DNA of 64,000 nucleotides from Lucinisca nassula (GCA_963580285.1 OY757011.1:155113245-155177244); one strand, 5' to 3'; positions 31,500-45,618 are shown, counted from the stretch's first letter. The notes: generated by a model not told the origin, from the letters alone. Numbers and translations are program-made.

Positions 31500-32530
31500 A
31501 ATCTCGAACCAAAACGTGGGTTTACTAGAGTCACTGAAAATCTTATAGGGCCGAACCGAACTTCTTAATATTCTAAATAAATGTTATTTCATAATTACTA
31601 ATGTCTACTACCCTTATCTTAAAAAAATAAAAAAAAAAAAAAACCTTATCAAAAAAAAAGAAAAAAAAAAAACACGAAACCACGTGATCGGAAAAATGTC
31701 GTCATTCAGTTTCATTTTATACAATACACATTAAATTACACTAGGACGTAATACCACGTGTTTTATGTTATTGTTTCAATTTTGGAGCGAAGATCTATTT
31801 CTTATTTAGTTTTTTTTTCTTTTTCCATGATTACACGCAACAGATGTGGTTTTTGAATTGCGCCCTGTGGAAAACCACTTTTTATGTTTAAATATCCGTT
31901 CAACATAGGCAGTCATAAATTAATGACATAAACACTTGTGTAAACAAATAAGCGTCTGTCCTGCATTATTTGACCCAAATTTCACACCTTTTCCAATTGT
32001 TTGACAGCTTACCTACTGATAACGCCAGGGGATTACAGGTTAGTAGCAGAATAATCCATTTGAATAGTAGTGCCTAATTAATTCCTTTGTAATAGTTCAA
32101 CAACTTGACCTTTTCTCACTGATAAATTGTTTCAATTAAACGTGTATTCAATTACCCTTCGTGTGTCTCATATAGATCTCCTATAGATATAAAAACAACA
32201 GAAAAAAGAATGACTTTTTTCAATGTACTTGCTGTCTAACCTGTCTGGAAAATGGTTCGGCTGTGTGGACAAATCCGATTTACCTATACCAATAATGAGC
32301 CGGTCCAATAACTGGCCCTCGAGGTGTTTTATCAATACACGCTTGGATTATCTGTGGCAAAAGGTCAGTTCATTTACACAATTTAGCGACTTGGCGAAAA
32401 TTTTCGAACCGATTTTTTGAAAATATCATTGAATACTGGACCGATTTTTTAACATCTTTTGTAAGTCAAAATCGGTTCAGAAATACCAAAATCGGTCCAG
32501 AACCGAAAAACCGATATTTTCTCGAGCCCT
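31500..32530. mobile_element. AT-rich DNA ending in a truncated hAT-like copy
   Basis: From about 32230 to 32530 the sequence is the reverse complement of the left end of the hAT element at 46161, ending TTTTCTCGAGCCCTG. The other terminus was not found. A-rich runs occupy 31620-31675. Confidence 0.6.
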
Positions 32531-33078
32531 GGCCTGCACTGTTTGCCAGGGTACCCATTTTGGGGTTTCCGGTACTAAATGGGTTAATGCCTGCTAAAAT
32601 TAATTCTGTTTTTAAGAGACAGTTTCAGTTATTCTTTGTTTGTGGTTTCTAAATCCAGAAAGAGACCACATGATTTGGGACTGTTTAAAAGAGGTGCTTA
32701 AATGTCCCAAAAATTGTCTGAATATAGGAGTGACCCTTTCTCAAGCACCCATACTTGAATTCTAAATGAAATCCCACTCAATAATCAACCAAATATTCAA
32801 TGATTACTAATTGATTATCGATCTCAATGACAGTGCTGATAACCCATCATCATTCCAGCTGTGAAAAGCCAGCTGTAATATACAGCAGTCAGGGCCATAA
32901 CCTATACAGGTTAAAATCTTATACAGATTTATAACTTAAATAAGTTATAATTCATATCAGAACTTACCTCTCTTTGATAGTGTTAGATTTAACTTTCCTT
33001 TGCTACAATAATTTAACTCATTTAAGTTATTTCTTAAATCAGCATATAAAACAAAAGTACCTTCTTTAGGTTACAAAG
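32531..33078 (+). repeat. 548 bp direct duplication, copy 2
   Basis: Starts exactly at the end of the hAT terminus and repeats 23443-23990, including the right half of MITE-1, then diverges at TTACAAAG|TATTTTTTC. Confidence 0.9.
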
Positions 33079-34599
33079 TATTTTTTCAGTGAACTTCAAA
33101 GGCCCTGCGTACACATTTCTAGACGATGCGTACAAAATTTTATTGCTTCATCAAAAAGTTATGTAACAGATCTTTCATATAAAACTGGCTACATGCCCAT
33201 GAAAATTGCGATAAGGTGGCAATAGAAAGGTGAACATGAGGTCAAATTTCCGAAAATAACTGAAATAAGTTATAACAGCAAAAAGTGATCAAAAGTGGAA
33301 AAATTTAATAACCTGTTTGCGTTATCAATATTTTAACTTGTTAAAGTTATGCACCTGACTGTACAGTAAGGCCATAAAGACCTAAATGTAGCTTTATGGA
33401 GCCAGGAGCAGGGTTCTCACTAGAATTTTGAAAACTACAGTACCATTTTGATCCTAAAAATTGGGACAGACAGACTTAAGCAAACAGTGAAGACCCAGAT
33501 CAGACTGCACTTTTTGGACTCCTTGCTGAGCCATGAAACAAATGTTAAAATTTTAGGAGAATTACAGCAAGTCCTCAAGGTGTCCCAATTTTTAGGATTT
33601 TTACCGAAAAAATTGCTGTCCTGCAGATAGTTGTAGTTTGACCACACTTTTCCATTGAGACTTTCCAAAAAGTTGTAGTCAGAAATGAAAAGCTGGAGTA
33701 ACTTACTCCAAAGGCGTTAACAAAAACTCTGGCGCCAGGATAGGGACCAGTTTGGTGGATCATGCGCCAGTTAAGTGGATTCAGGCCAGGATAGTTACCA
33801 GTTTGGTGGATCCATGCACAAGTAAAGCGTTAAGTAACATACTTGAATGTAGGTTGCTGAAACCTGGTTGGCTGAGTTAAGGTCAAACTGCCTCATTAAA
33901 GTGGAGACACTGCCTTCAGCTGAGTTTGTGAAACTTGTATCAGACCACAGGCAAAATACACTCAAGTTTTTAGCTACTTGTTGTGCAGCAACTTCTGCTA
34001 AAGACAAAACGCTTCAAATAAATTGATGAATTTAGTTTATACCTTACTTTAAATGTAGTATAATACATCCCATTAGGAAGGCACATAAGATGGATCTCTT
34101 GTACTGTTCTGCTTGTGTTTTAAACTTCTCTAACGTTTTTGATAGGTACTAATGCTACAATGCAAATGTTCTAGAGGCGAAAAACTGGCAAAGCACGTTT
34201 TGTCTTTGCTCACATGTGCAAGTTCGTGAGTTGTTAAAAACATAGTGTTGGAATAAGAACTTATCCAATCCCTGAGGAGCCTGCAGCAGATTATGTAATT
34301 TCTAAGGAACGCTGACACACAAATCCATGAAATAAAGAACTTAGGGTCTTGTTTACAAGGTATATCACGTATCACTATTGTCTTCACTATAAGCAAGATG
34401 GGATACAGATTTTTCAAAAGTCGTACGACTTTCTCCTGAACCCCATTTGTGTAACATTGTAGCTTCCATGTGTTGAGTTTATATGTATTAGTTATACAAA
34501 TAAAATAGTTTAAACTAAAGTTGCAGTACCAGCTTTATGCAGAAGCACCATGCAGTCAGTTTTACTGGCTACTGTTTGCTTGCAATTAACATATATCCC
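33079..34599. other. intron stretch without recognised gene
   Basis: No exon in phase. Contains two copies of a short block ('ccaggatagggaccagtttg' near 33740 and a variant near 33790) and otherwise low-complexity intron. Confidence 0.5.
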
Positions 34600-34613
34600 A
34601 TCAACAACTAAGG

Positions 34614-35014
34614 GGGCCCCACCCATCGGGGCTTGAAGAAATAGATGGGCTGCATGATGATTCCACACACAGCTGAAACTGACACGCACACGAATACTGG
34701 TAAACCGCTTCTATTTTTAATGGGAAATTCTGTTAGCAAACAGTGCAGGCCCTGATCAGATGCCGTGTTATATGGTGTCTGATCTGGGTCTGCACTGTTT
34801 GCCAGGGTACCCCTTAAGGGATCTAAGCCTGCCCAGGCAAAGCTGTACGAGTCGGTCCGTCCATGCTTATAAACCCTTTTGGTTTCATTGGGCAGCAGGG
34901 CTTGAGATGTCATTTCATCTCAATGTCGGATAAAAGTCCCACAAAATTGGAAGCAACGTCTACAAAATGACCTTTACAGAGTTGACGGGGAAGTTAAACC
35001 GCAAATCAAACAAA
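34614..35014 (-). repeat. SINE-1 copy with 14 bp target duplication, carrying a MITE core
   Basis: ATCAACAACTAAGG flanks it (34600-34613 and 35015-35028). The body is split at about 34710-34820 by a MITE-1 core (GCAAACAGTGCAGGCCCTGA ... CTGCACTGTTTGCC). Confidence 0.85.
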
Positions 35015-35063
35015 ATCAACAACTAAGGTCTGACATGTGGAGATGGGACAACTGTTTTAGTTT

Positions 35064-35275
35064 AACCCTTGTCCTGCTGTACATTTTAATCTGCTACACC
35101 CACAACCAATTATCAACCAATCAGATTATTTGATTCAAATTATTGCAATGAATTCACAATCTGAATGATAATTTAGATCCTGATAAGATGGCTTCTGAAG
35201 AAGCCATCTGATCTGGATCTACATTGTTTGAAAGATAAGGCATATCACAAGACAAGGTTTAAAGACTCATCAGCA
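35064..35275. mobile_element. MITE-3 copy
   Basis: TTAACCCTTGTCCTGCTGTA, a hairpin GATGGCTTCTGAAGAAGCCATC, and a drifted right end. It is followed by a SINE-3 remnant to about 35340. Confidence 0.65.
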
Positions 35276-35394
35276 AGTCTGGAGAAGTCCAGAATGGAAC
35301 TCACAACCTCTAATTATTGGTCATTGAGTTGACCATTATTTCTCTCTTAATGTTTCTAGGGTAAACTATGATACTAAACGAACAAAAAACTTAC

Positions 35395-35454
35395 CTGTAC
35401 CAGACATCTAGAGGGTCATCACCTGTGTATGTCCGTACCTCAGCCTCAAAAGCT
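35395..35454 (-). CDS. BUB1B: BUB1B exon 2
   Basis: A 60-base exon encoding AFEAEVRTYTGDDPLDVWY, which matches the start of the Mad3/Bub1 homology region (a DPLDVW motif is typical of BubR1). The acceptor is TTTCAG and the donor GTAAGT. It begins with one base completing codon 49 (Gln) and ends with AG, completed by the G that opens exon 3 to give Arg69. It is isolated between an 18 kb and a 12 kb intron, and is too short to be found as a simple ORF. Confidence 0.93.
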
Positions 35455-35459
35455 CTGAA

Positions 35460-36129
35460 ACCAAGAGATAGGCTGATTAGAATAAGTGATACACTCATGG
35501 ACATTCAATCCACAAAATTGCCTTTGACATGGGAGTTAGTGCCTAGCTCTCACCAGAGTGCAGGGCTGTGAAATTCAACTTGCCTCCTTGCATTGTGAGA
35601 GCATCTGAGTGAAAGGCAGGTAAAACTGTTTAAGTTTATTGTTCCAGGTGTTTTTCTTCATATTTAGCATAAAAAAGTTTATGTTGTAAGGATGAGTGCA
35701 TTTTACTGCCAAAGTGTGGTATTAAAACTAAACTCCATGTACACTATAGTTGAATGTATCATCTGCACTTTCACCAGCAGAAGTGATCAAATCTGAGAGG
35801 GCATTCAACAACATGCAAGTGTTAATCTGCTGCTAATAAATTCTTACTAGAAATTTGTCCATAAGACACCCAGTCGTCACTGACACCCCACAATATGACA
35901 ATAATATAAAGATATGGAACACAGAAGTGAGTGTCATGTAACAGATTGTGAGTACAATATTTTTGACCTTGACCTTGGAGGTACTTATCTGGGTCATGTA
36001 AACGACACATCCTCTCATGATTGCTAACACTTCTGCCAAGTAATTTCGTAACACATCTAAGAGTAAGAAAGTGATTGGCCAGACATTAATAAAAGACCCT
36101 TTATTTGACCTTTGCCCTCTAAGTATGAC
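35460..36129. other. intron stretch without recognised feature
   Basis: Nothing supported beyond AT-rich intron sequence. Confidence 0.45.
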
Positions 36130-36143
36130 CATGACCATGGATG

Positions 36144-36177
<34 letters not shown>

Positions 36178-37290
36178 ATGGCGGGGGTGGGGCTCCAAAC
36201 ACTGGGCAAACAGTTTCTCAGATATTTGGCCTTTTGTGAAGTGGAGTGGTGGGCCATGTCCCAGAGGCACTCAAGGAGAGCCCTTGGTGGGTATCACTGA
36301 AAGTGTCTTATCATAAGGAACAAGAATATATATTGTTTAGGACAGGGCTCGAGAAACTGAAGAATCCAAATTGGTCCAGCCAGATTTTGCCAAAAATTAC
36401 GGTTTCGGTATCCGTAAACGTCCTTGGTGATTTGCAATTTCAAAATGTGTTATTAGCGCAACGAATGACATACCAATATTGCTCTTACACTTGTCAAAGA
36501 ATATGAGCACCAGTATCTTGATTAAAATGGCAATTACTGCTCACATCGTTCAGATTTCATCTACTTTCATATTCTATGCCAGATTTCATCTACTTTCATT
36601 TTCCCCATATCCGGGTCACTCAGCACCTGAAGACCACTAAAGGGAAACAACCGGCGTGGAGTTCGATGGTCACTATATATTTTTTTCCTTTTAAAACCTT
36701 TAAAATATTTCTCTTATTTCACGCATCTTTATTTTGACCAAATTGCTTTGTTTTCAAATGAACTCCCATATCTAAATGAGCACCTATGTGGACTCAGTAT
36801 CTCAAACATTAGGCCTTTTATGAAGTAGAGGGGGTGGGGCATGGACCCAATGGAGCCCTGGCCGGTATCACTAAATGCGCCTTATCATAAAGAACAAGAA
36901 TATATATGGTTTAGCAGTGAGGATCTGTATGCCGGAAATATAAGGCCCCTTAAGCGGTGGAGGGTTGGGGCATGCCCTATTGATCCTAGGAAAGTCCAAA
37001 ATTGTTGTCTCTAAATGTGTCTTATCATAAGGATCAAGAATATAATGAAATCTTAATGGTTTCTGATATTTGCGGCCCTTCTATGAAGTGGAGAGGAGAG
37101 GAATGGCCCCTGCAGACTCCCAAGTTGGTGTGCTATCGTTAAGGAACAAGTACATTTATGATTATGGGGTGAGGATTTGAATGGTTTCTGAAATATATTG
37201 CCTTCTATGAAGTGGAGGGGCGGGGCACATTGACCACGCACAAAGAGACCCCCAGGTTCGTGTGATTAAATGAGTCTTATCACAAGGCCA
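36130..37290. mobile_element. pearl-F second copy, interrupted
   Basis: Contains a GT microsatellite (36147-36178), then pearl-F core units ('cttttgtgaagtggag', 'cttatcataaggaacaagaa'). A hAT-like fragment (36344-36760) sits inside the first unit, and pearl-D enters at the right. Confidence 0.7.
36344..36760. mobile_element. truncated hAT-like fragment
   Basis: CAGGGCTCGAGAAACTGAAG onward is the reverse complement of the right end of the element at 46161-47518, for about 410 bases. The other end is missing. Confidence 0.75.
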
Positions 37291-38873
37291 AAACAAACTA
37301 GAGCTGTCAGAGGATCTGACTATAGCCCCGCTTCAGCGCTGTCAGAGAAGAAAGTTATTTAAGCTGCAGAGAAAACAGTTATGAACAAGAAATAACTGTT
37401 GAAAATTTTACATTATCTGGAAAAACTCTAAGAGTTGTGAGCCCTTGTCCCTCATTTCAATGAGCATGATACATTACCAGAATGTCCATGTTTATACTAA
37501 ATTTCATCTTCCATTTTTCAATGTTCAAAGGGTAATAACTCCTAAAGTAGGCAAATCAGAGTCAGGGTTCCTGCGCTCTGCACATTGTCTCATGGTGCTT
37601 TACACTTGTGTGAAGTGTCATGAAAATATCTCAAATGGTTTGTGAGTTATGGAGCCGACACAGTCAAAATTGCCTTTTTAAATGTTCAAAGGGCAATAAC
37701 TCCTAAAGTAGGCAAACCAGAGTTATGGTTCCTGCACTCTGCACATCATCTCAAGGTGCTTTTCATTTATTTGAAGTTTCATGAAAATATCAGAAACGGT
37801 TATGGAGCGGACATAGTTAAAATTGCCATTTTTTAATATTCAAAAGCCTATAACTGAAAAAGTAGACAATCCAGAGTTTGGGTTCCTGCGCTCTGCACAC
37901 GTAATATGGTGCTTTACATTTGTGTGAAGTTTCATAAAATTATCTCAAACGGTTTTTGAGTTATCGAGCAAAGACGGCTAAAATTGATATTTTTCAATAT
38001 TCAAAGGGAAATAACTCAAAAATTAGGCAATCCAGAGTTATGGTTCCTGCACTCTGCACACCATCTCATGGTGTTTAATGTTTGTGTGAAGTTTCATGAA
38101 AATATGTGAATGGGTTTTAAAGTTATGGAGCGGACACAAAAATTGTTAACAGACACAGACAGACACACAGACAGACACACAGAAAATACGAAAACCAGAG
38201 TTATGGTTCTTGCGCTCTGCACATTGTCTCATAGTGCTTAACATTTGTGTGAAGTTTCATGAAATTATCTCAAACGGTTTTCGAGTTATGAAGCGGACAC
38301 TGTTAAAATTGCCATTTTTCAATGTTCAAAGGGCAATAACTCCAAAAATAAGCAATGCAGAGTTATGGTTCCTGCGCTCTGCACATCGTCTCATAGTGCT
38401 TAACATTTGTGTGAAGTTTCCTAAAAATATCTCAAACGGTTTTCGAGTTATGAAGCGGACACAATTAAAATTGCCATTTTTCAATGTTCAAAGGGCAATA
38501 ACTCCAAAAGTAGGCAATCCACAGTTATAATTCCTTCGCTCTGCACATTGTCTTATGGTGTTTAACATTTGTGTGAAGTTTCATGAAAATATGTTAAGCA
38601 GATACAAAGTTATGGAGCCAACACAAATTAACGGAATCACGGAATTACGGAAAATGTTCAAAGGGCAATAACTCCAAAAGTAGGCAATCCACAGTTATAA
38701 TTCCTTCGCTCTGCACATTGTCTTATGGTGTTTAACATTTGTGTGAAGTTTCATGAAAATATGTTAAGCAGACACAAAGTTATGGAGCCAACACAAATTA
38801 ACGGAATCACGGAATGACAGAAGGACATGGCAAATCCAATATAGCCCCACTTTTTCAAAGCGGGGCTATAATT
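37291..38873. mobile_element. pearl-D: tandem-core Helitron-like element
   Basis: The 5' end AAACTAGAGCTGTCAGAGG and CTATAGCCCCGCTT precede about eight ~165 bp units ('ttcaaagggcaataactcc', 'gtgtgaagtttcatgaaaat'), an ACAGACAC microsatellite at 38150-38180, and a terminal hairpin ATAGCCCCACTTTTTCAAAG / CGGGGCTATA. Confidence 0.75.
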
Positions 38874-39667
<794 letters not shown>

Positions 39668-39722
39668 TTTTCTCTGGTGCCAAGATCTTTTTTTTTTGTG
39701 GCACGATACCCCTTTTTGCAGA

Positions 39723-40034
39723 CTGATTTGACTGATTGATTGTTTTATTTGAAGTTTAACTTCCCAATCAACACTGTAAAGGTCATTTTGGAGACATTGC
39801 TTTCAATTTTGTGGGACTTTAACCCGACATTGAGATGAAATGACATCTCAAGCCCTGTCACCCAATGAAACCATTAGGGTTTAGTAGCATGGACGGTCCG
39901 CCTCTCACCGCGGTTCCTGGACAGGCTTAGATCCTCTCAGTGGTTTACCAGTACTAGTGTGCAGGCTGGATTCAGCTCTGCGTGGAAGCATCATGAAGCC
40001 CATATATTTCTTCCAGCCCTGTGGGCGGGGGCCG
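39723..40034 (-). repeat. SINE-1 copy with 15 bp target duplication
   Basis: ACCCCTTTTTGCAGA flanks it exactly (39708-39722, 40035-40049). Confidence 0.88.
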
Positions 40035-40124
40035 ACCCCTTTTTGCAGATAAGAGCAAATGTTGCCTTAAATTTTGGAACAAAAATCTCTGAAATTGAAC
40101 CAAAAAATACGCCCCCCCCCCCCA

Positions 40125-41935
40125 CCCCCACCGGCACTTGAAGAATTATATGGGCTGCATGATGCTTCCACCCAGAGTTGAACCGAACCGCAATCGAGTA
40201 CTGGTAAACCGCTTAGAGGATCTAAGCCTGCCCAGGCAAAGGGGTGCGAGTCGACCCGTCCATGCTTATAAACCCTATTGGTTTCATTGGGCCGCAGGGC
40301 TTGAAACAGGGCTTCCATTAACTCCCAAATTCAGGAAGTCCCAGACTTCCAACCCTTGAAATCAGGAAGTCCCACTGGAAAATTCAGGAAGTCCCAATTT
40401 TGAAGCAAGGTGTTTGCGGATCGTAAAATTGTTTTCATGAAGAAATATATATTATTTATCCTATGAAACTCTTGTTTGCATTTTTAATCACATGTTTATA
40501 CTTTTTGATGGCTAGTAAAGTGTGGATAGGTAAACTGACTGGCTCAAAAATGACTTGAATAGTGATGACTGGGCCGTTAAACTCAAAACAATCATGCAAA
40601 GCTCTGTGAGGAAGTTAATCTACTCATAACTATATGACATACATGCAGTCAGTAAGTGCAGAGGAGTGCATACAAAAAATATTTTCGCTTGGCCTGTATA
40701 AATTTTATAACTTTCCAAGTAAAACTCCCTTGCCCCCCCCCCCCCCCCCCAACCCCCCGAAAAAAAAGAAATAAAAAGTAAAGAAAACAATCGCATTACC
40801 CATCCCAATATATGCCTAGGGTCCCATTTTTGGGTCATTAGCAAATCGTGTAGACCCAGATCAGATGCCACAGAACATAGCGTCTGATCTGTCTACACTG
40901 TTTGTAGAACTTAACACAAATAAAACAAACCTGACACCCACTGTCATATTTGGATTAAAAACAAATAAAGAAAAAATCTTTTGTAAAAGATTTTTACCCA
41001 ACTTTGCAAGTCTTCATTGTAATCTAATAACTCGGAACTGCTTCAGACAAACAGCAGAAACACATGCAACTTTGGTCAATTGGAGCAGATTGAGATGAGT
41101 CAGCGGTATTTTTTTTTTTTTTTTTTTTGCTTTTTGGCTAACGCTTTTTGGCTAACAGACAGATCAGACTGCAGCTCGGACCCTGACAAACTGGCCTTTA
41201 CATATTTTCGAGGCACCAAAATCAAACGGCAATTGCGGCGACATTTTGGGATTTTATAAATTCACCTAGTGAACACTCAAGAAAAAAAAATGTGTATCTA
41301 TCTTTGAAACTATTGTCACACTTTGCATCATCAGTAATGATAATCTCACTACCAAACACCTAAATTACGGCCCGCTTTAATTTAAACAGTAACAAGTTTA
41401 CAGGATTATAAAACACTTATCGTCAACGAGATAATTAGTTTATCCTCAACTACTAATCCATTAAATTATATGCAATCCCCGAGCAATCACCTCGACACAT
41501 TTTTCACACACCGATGACGATCAAAGGTGTGCCGACGCACATGATTCTGACTGTCAATATAAAACCGCGCAGGCAGAAAATGGGACGTCCTTAGTACTCA
41601 ATAAACACAGAAAGCGGTTTCAGCTAAGAAGGCGGAGCAAATTTTTTACAAACCGCTAAAAGTGGACGGGTTTATACGTCTCGGTAAAGATTTTTGGCCG
41701 TACAGAGAAATTTTCGGGAGTCCGTGGGACGCCTTTGATGTTTAATTTGGGCGTCCGGAAGCGATTTCAGGACGTAATATACGACGTACGTCCGCCTAAC
41801 GGAAGCCCTGTTGAAATGCCATTTCATCTCAATGTCGGGTAAAAGTCCTACAAAATTGGAAGCAACATCTCCAAAATGACCTTTACAGTGTTGACGGGAA
41901 CGTTAAACCTCAAATCAAATGACCGAAATATAACA
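40125..41935 (-). repeat. SINE-1 copy, split by a hAT-like element
   Basis: 40125-40306 and 41811-41935 together give a full SINE-1 ending GACGGGAACGTTAAACCTC; the split is the insertion at 40307. Confidence 0.8.
40307..41810. mobile_element. hAT-like non-autonomous element
   Basis: Ends CAGGGCTTCC and GGAAGCCCTG; TTGAAA on both sides (40301-40306, 41811-41816). Six matching bases rather than the usual eight. Contains a MITE-1 core fragment (40830-40905), a C-run and a T-run. No transposase frame. Confidence 0.7.
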
Positions 41936-41939
41936 AGTT

Positions 41940-43723
41940 TCAACGTCATGCCTGTTTAAAGAATGGATATTTTAGACACTTTTTTTTAGCAATAGACTGT
42001 TGCCTGTTTGATGGTTTACCACTAATCCCGCTGTTTATTGTTCCAAATTATCTCATTTTAAGATTTGATGACCAGTGTACATATAAGTGATACCAATTAA
42101 ACGATTAGGCGCGAAAAGTTACCTGACCAGTGATATCATGTGCCAAGACAATACCATATGCGGCCAGTCTGATCAGCGAGTGTCTAAGATTTCCGAGAAA
42201 CAATAAACACAGATCAGACTGTGCAGAACTTCCAGCTGATCTGAGGCTTTCCTGTGTCGGCATACGCATTCAGTGCATTTCTCGGAAAGCATTTCTGATG
42301 TCACCACCATATGACATCCTAGCTCATTAGCTACCGTGTTTGTCGGACATATATATTACAACAGGTTAAACTGCTTCCAGCACTCACGAAAAAACTTTAC
42401 TTTTAACGTAAGATCAGCCTGTACATCGAGCTTTTCGCTTGCTGCTCTCTGCATATCCCAGAAGCCATACTACAACAGGTATGTACAAAGAGCAAAGACT
42501 GATAACACTGCGCAGGCTGATCTGTGATTTCACCTGTAGCACAGTGGACTGTCATTTTTTCAAAAAAATTGGATGCAAAGACCTTGTGTGCAAACTATCG
42601 ATGACGTGTTATTGAAAAACGTGTGAAAATTTCAGACTGCAACAAATGCACGTTCAAAATGACGGCGGGAAATCAAGTGCGGCACGACAAAAACTATATA
42701 TGCGTGACCAGCGAAGACTACGATCATCCTGCGCATCTGTGAAGGTTTAGCTTTCTGTTCATGGAGATAGTGAAAATACTTGAGAGATTTACACAAGCTG
42801 TCTGCATTATGTATGTTTGTTGAAGCGTGCACACTTGTCTGATTATCGCTACAGGTGGTAAAACATGGTTTGGATAATTTTTATTGTCACAAAAGTAATC
42901 TGATTTTTTAGAGGGTCATACCGTCATGGTCTGAATACCGCAAGAAATGTGCGCCATTGTCCCTTTTTATGCGTCGGAGACATGGGTTTTATACATTTTG
43001 CACTACCGAAAACAAATTGCATTCAAAATTTGTGGGTTCCGACCGCTTCCTAATTTTGCCATGCAAACTACCTGTTGATTACAGGAGACAACAGATGTTT
43101 AACCCTCTGGTAGTAGTTTTTTTCTTATTTATTTTGTTTCCGGTGGTGGTTCTATTGGCTTGCATGAACGGTCTTGAATGTGCTAAATACTGGAGTTTTT
43201 GGATAATGATTATGGGTTACTTCAAAGCGTCGGCTTCTTCAGTAGCCACGTGCCATATCCCGGACTCATTCGAACTGTAACTGGCTAATTGTTATTGATT
43301 AGCACAGGCCACTTACCGTTAAGTGCCAGCTCGTGGCAATTGATAAAAAAACAGCTTTTAAATAGCGATGCTTACGATATGCATTTTTATTCTAGGCTCA
43401 CCGTTATTTAGAGACAAACACGGATGTTTTTGATGTTGTTTTTGGCAGACGCACACCATCTTAATGCGTAAATACTACCAGATTGTCTTTTAATGAAAGC
43501 GCTTCTTAATGAATATGTACTTAAATACTTTAATCGTGAAAAATTGAAAGACCGTTTTTGCACATAAAATGTTTGGAATATTCATGATGGAAAAAATAAT
43601 CAGGGTCGGCGGGAAAAAGCTAGGCACGGTCGGGTAACCGGCACCACACATATATTTTGTATTTGCCTTAAAAGCCATATATCTCAGAAACTGTTCAGAT
43701 CCCCACCCCTTAACCATATATAT
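41940..43723. other. intron stretch with higher complexity, no gene assigned
   Basis: Less repetitive than its surroundings. Open stretches at 42632-42832 (-) and 42957-43280 (+) lack recognisable domains. A pearl-F fragment lies near 43670-43725. Confidence 0.45.
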
Positions 43724-44826
43724 TCTCTAAATGGGAATTGATGACATGTTTTTTTTTTTTTTTCCCATATAGCACTTAAGTAAAATTGCCCCTTTATTTA
43801 CATGTATTTGGTATTTATTTTCAGTAATAAATGAAACAGTAAATTCTGCAAATACCAGAAGTTTTTTCTCTTTTATTTTCACTCCAGTAGTTCTGTTATA
43901 ATACATGTATCAAAGAAGACAAAAAATATTAAACATGTATCAAGAAACTTAAAATACTGGGTTAAGTAACCAAAATAATGCAACTATAGCAGGATTTTAC
44001 TGTAAAAAATATTGCTGGTTGTCAGGAGCATTTTTGACAGCAAAAATGCTCCTGGCAACCGGTTGTCAGGAGACGCAGCCTAATACTTACTGTATGTTTG
44101 ATATTTTTCTGGACATTACGTTCAAAAAATAAAGGAAAAACCTAAACACAGAACTCTTTGTTTTATTTCCTAATAACCTTTAAATAATTCAGTGAAATGA
44201 GAAATTTGATTTTGAATGACTACTGTTGAATGGATGATTTATATTGAAAGGAATGGTTTATTATTCAGTCATTATGCTGTTTGTTTCTGAAAGAGACATC
44301 ATAATGACTAGTAATGACTAAATGTTTTGACAATGGAACAACTTCTTAGATTAATTTTTTGTATGATTGTAGGATCAGAATTGTTAGTAACAACATCATA
44401 CACCTTAAAACTGTAATTAAGTCATAAATACGGTTTTAAATGATGGCTGCGTCTCCTGACAACCGGTTGTCAGGAGCATTTTTGCTATGTAAAATGCTCC
44501 TGACAACCGGTTGTCAGGAGCATTTTTACTATCAAAAATGCTCCTGACAACCAGCAATATTTTTCCAATAAAAGCCTGCTATATTAGCATTATTTTGGTT
44601 ACTTAACCCAGTATTTTAAGTTTCTTGATACATGTTTAATATTTTTTGACTTCTTTGGTATCTTTAACATAACTACTGGATTGTAAATAAAAGAGAAAAA
44701 AATATGGTATTTGCCTTCTGAATTTAATGTTTCATTTATTACTGAAAATAAATACCAAATAAATATAGGGGCCATTTTACTTGAGTGCTATGGAAAAAAA
44801 CGTGTCATAAATTCCCTTTTAGAATT
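43724..44826. mobile_element. foldback element with 350 bp arms
   Basis: Arms (about 43724-44090 and 44445-44826) are reverse complements, each ending inward in one or more copies of GCTCCTGACAACCGGTTGTC. The loop is about 350 bases. An arm fragment recurs at 49380-49600. No ORF. Confidence 0.85.
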
Positions 44827-44850
44827 ATTAGAAAAATATCAGATTATCAC

Positions 44851-45246
44851 TGAGGCTGGCACGATTAATCAGATAATCAATTATTCAATCGGTCGATTCC
44901 ACAAATATGATTATCATTACTGATTTGCTTGCAATCAATTATATAAATTTGATAAGTACAATCAACTACCCAAAGCTGTGCCTAAAATAGCCGTATGAGG
45001 GGCAAACAGTGCAGAGCCAGATGAGACGCCGCGTTCTGCGGAGTCTCATCTGGGGCTTCACTGTTTGCTTAGGTCTGTCTGTTCAAACACATATGGAAAA
45101 GTACAGCATATGGTGGTAGTCATGCTCAGACGGAAAGCTAGACAGGTAAAATTATGACCAAATCTTCAGTGATTACTAATAGATTATCGATTGCAATGAC
45201 AGGAATGATAATCGATTATCTTTTCAGCTCCAATTAGCCAGCCCTT
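44851..45246. mobile_element. MITE-2 copy
   Basis: GAGGCTGGCACGATTAATC ... CAATTAGCCAGCCC, flanked by ATTATCAC (44843-44850 and 45247-45254). Core palindrome GACGCCGCGTTCTGCGGAGT at about 45027. Confidence 0.75.
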
Positions 45247-45618
45247 ATTATCACCCGAATATATATCTTTCTTCATAGCAGCCAATACATATGTCAGTCA
45301 TTGTATTTCACAATCATATCTTATACTGTAAAAGTTAGGTGACGGCTACTGACAACCGGTTGTCACCAGCCTATGAGGCTAGGAGACATGTACCCCAATA
45401 TAGAGAAGGGGGCATGATGTTTTTGGTGTGTTTTTGCTGGCTTTGGGAAACTGATTGCAGTGTATCTCTTGAACCAATTTAGTGGAGTCTTCCCATACTT
45501 GCATCAGTATGTGCATCCACTTGCATCAGTATGTGCATCATTAACATAATGATTAAAACCTGGCAAAACAGTGACTAAGGTCTTTTGACCCTGTCTTTAT
45601 TTTCAAGGTCACTGTCAT

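Noticed and set aside
25210..31528. Two related ORFs starting MILGRFPALLSLGNYRYRFY
   Set aside because: Both are translations of the DIRS terminal inverted repeats and are not conserved as proteins.
33079..33420. Extension of the 548 bp duplication
   Set aside because: Similarity stops sharply at TTACAAAG; 23991 onward is pearl-B, while 33079 onward is unrelated.
42632..43280. Open frames in the less repetitive part of intron 1
   Set aside because: No domains, no splice support in phase with BUB1B, and composition like non-coding DNA.
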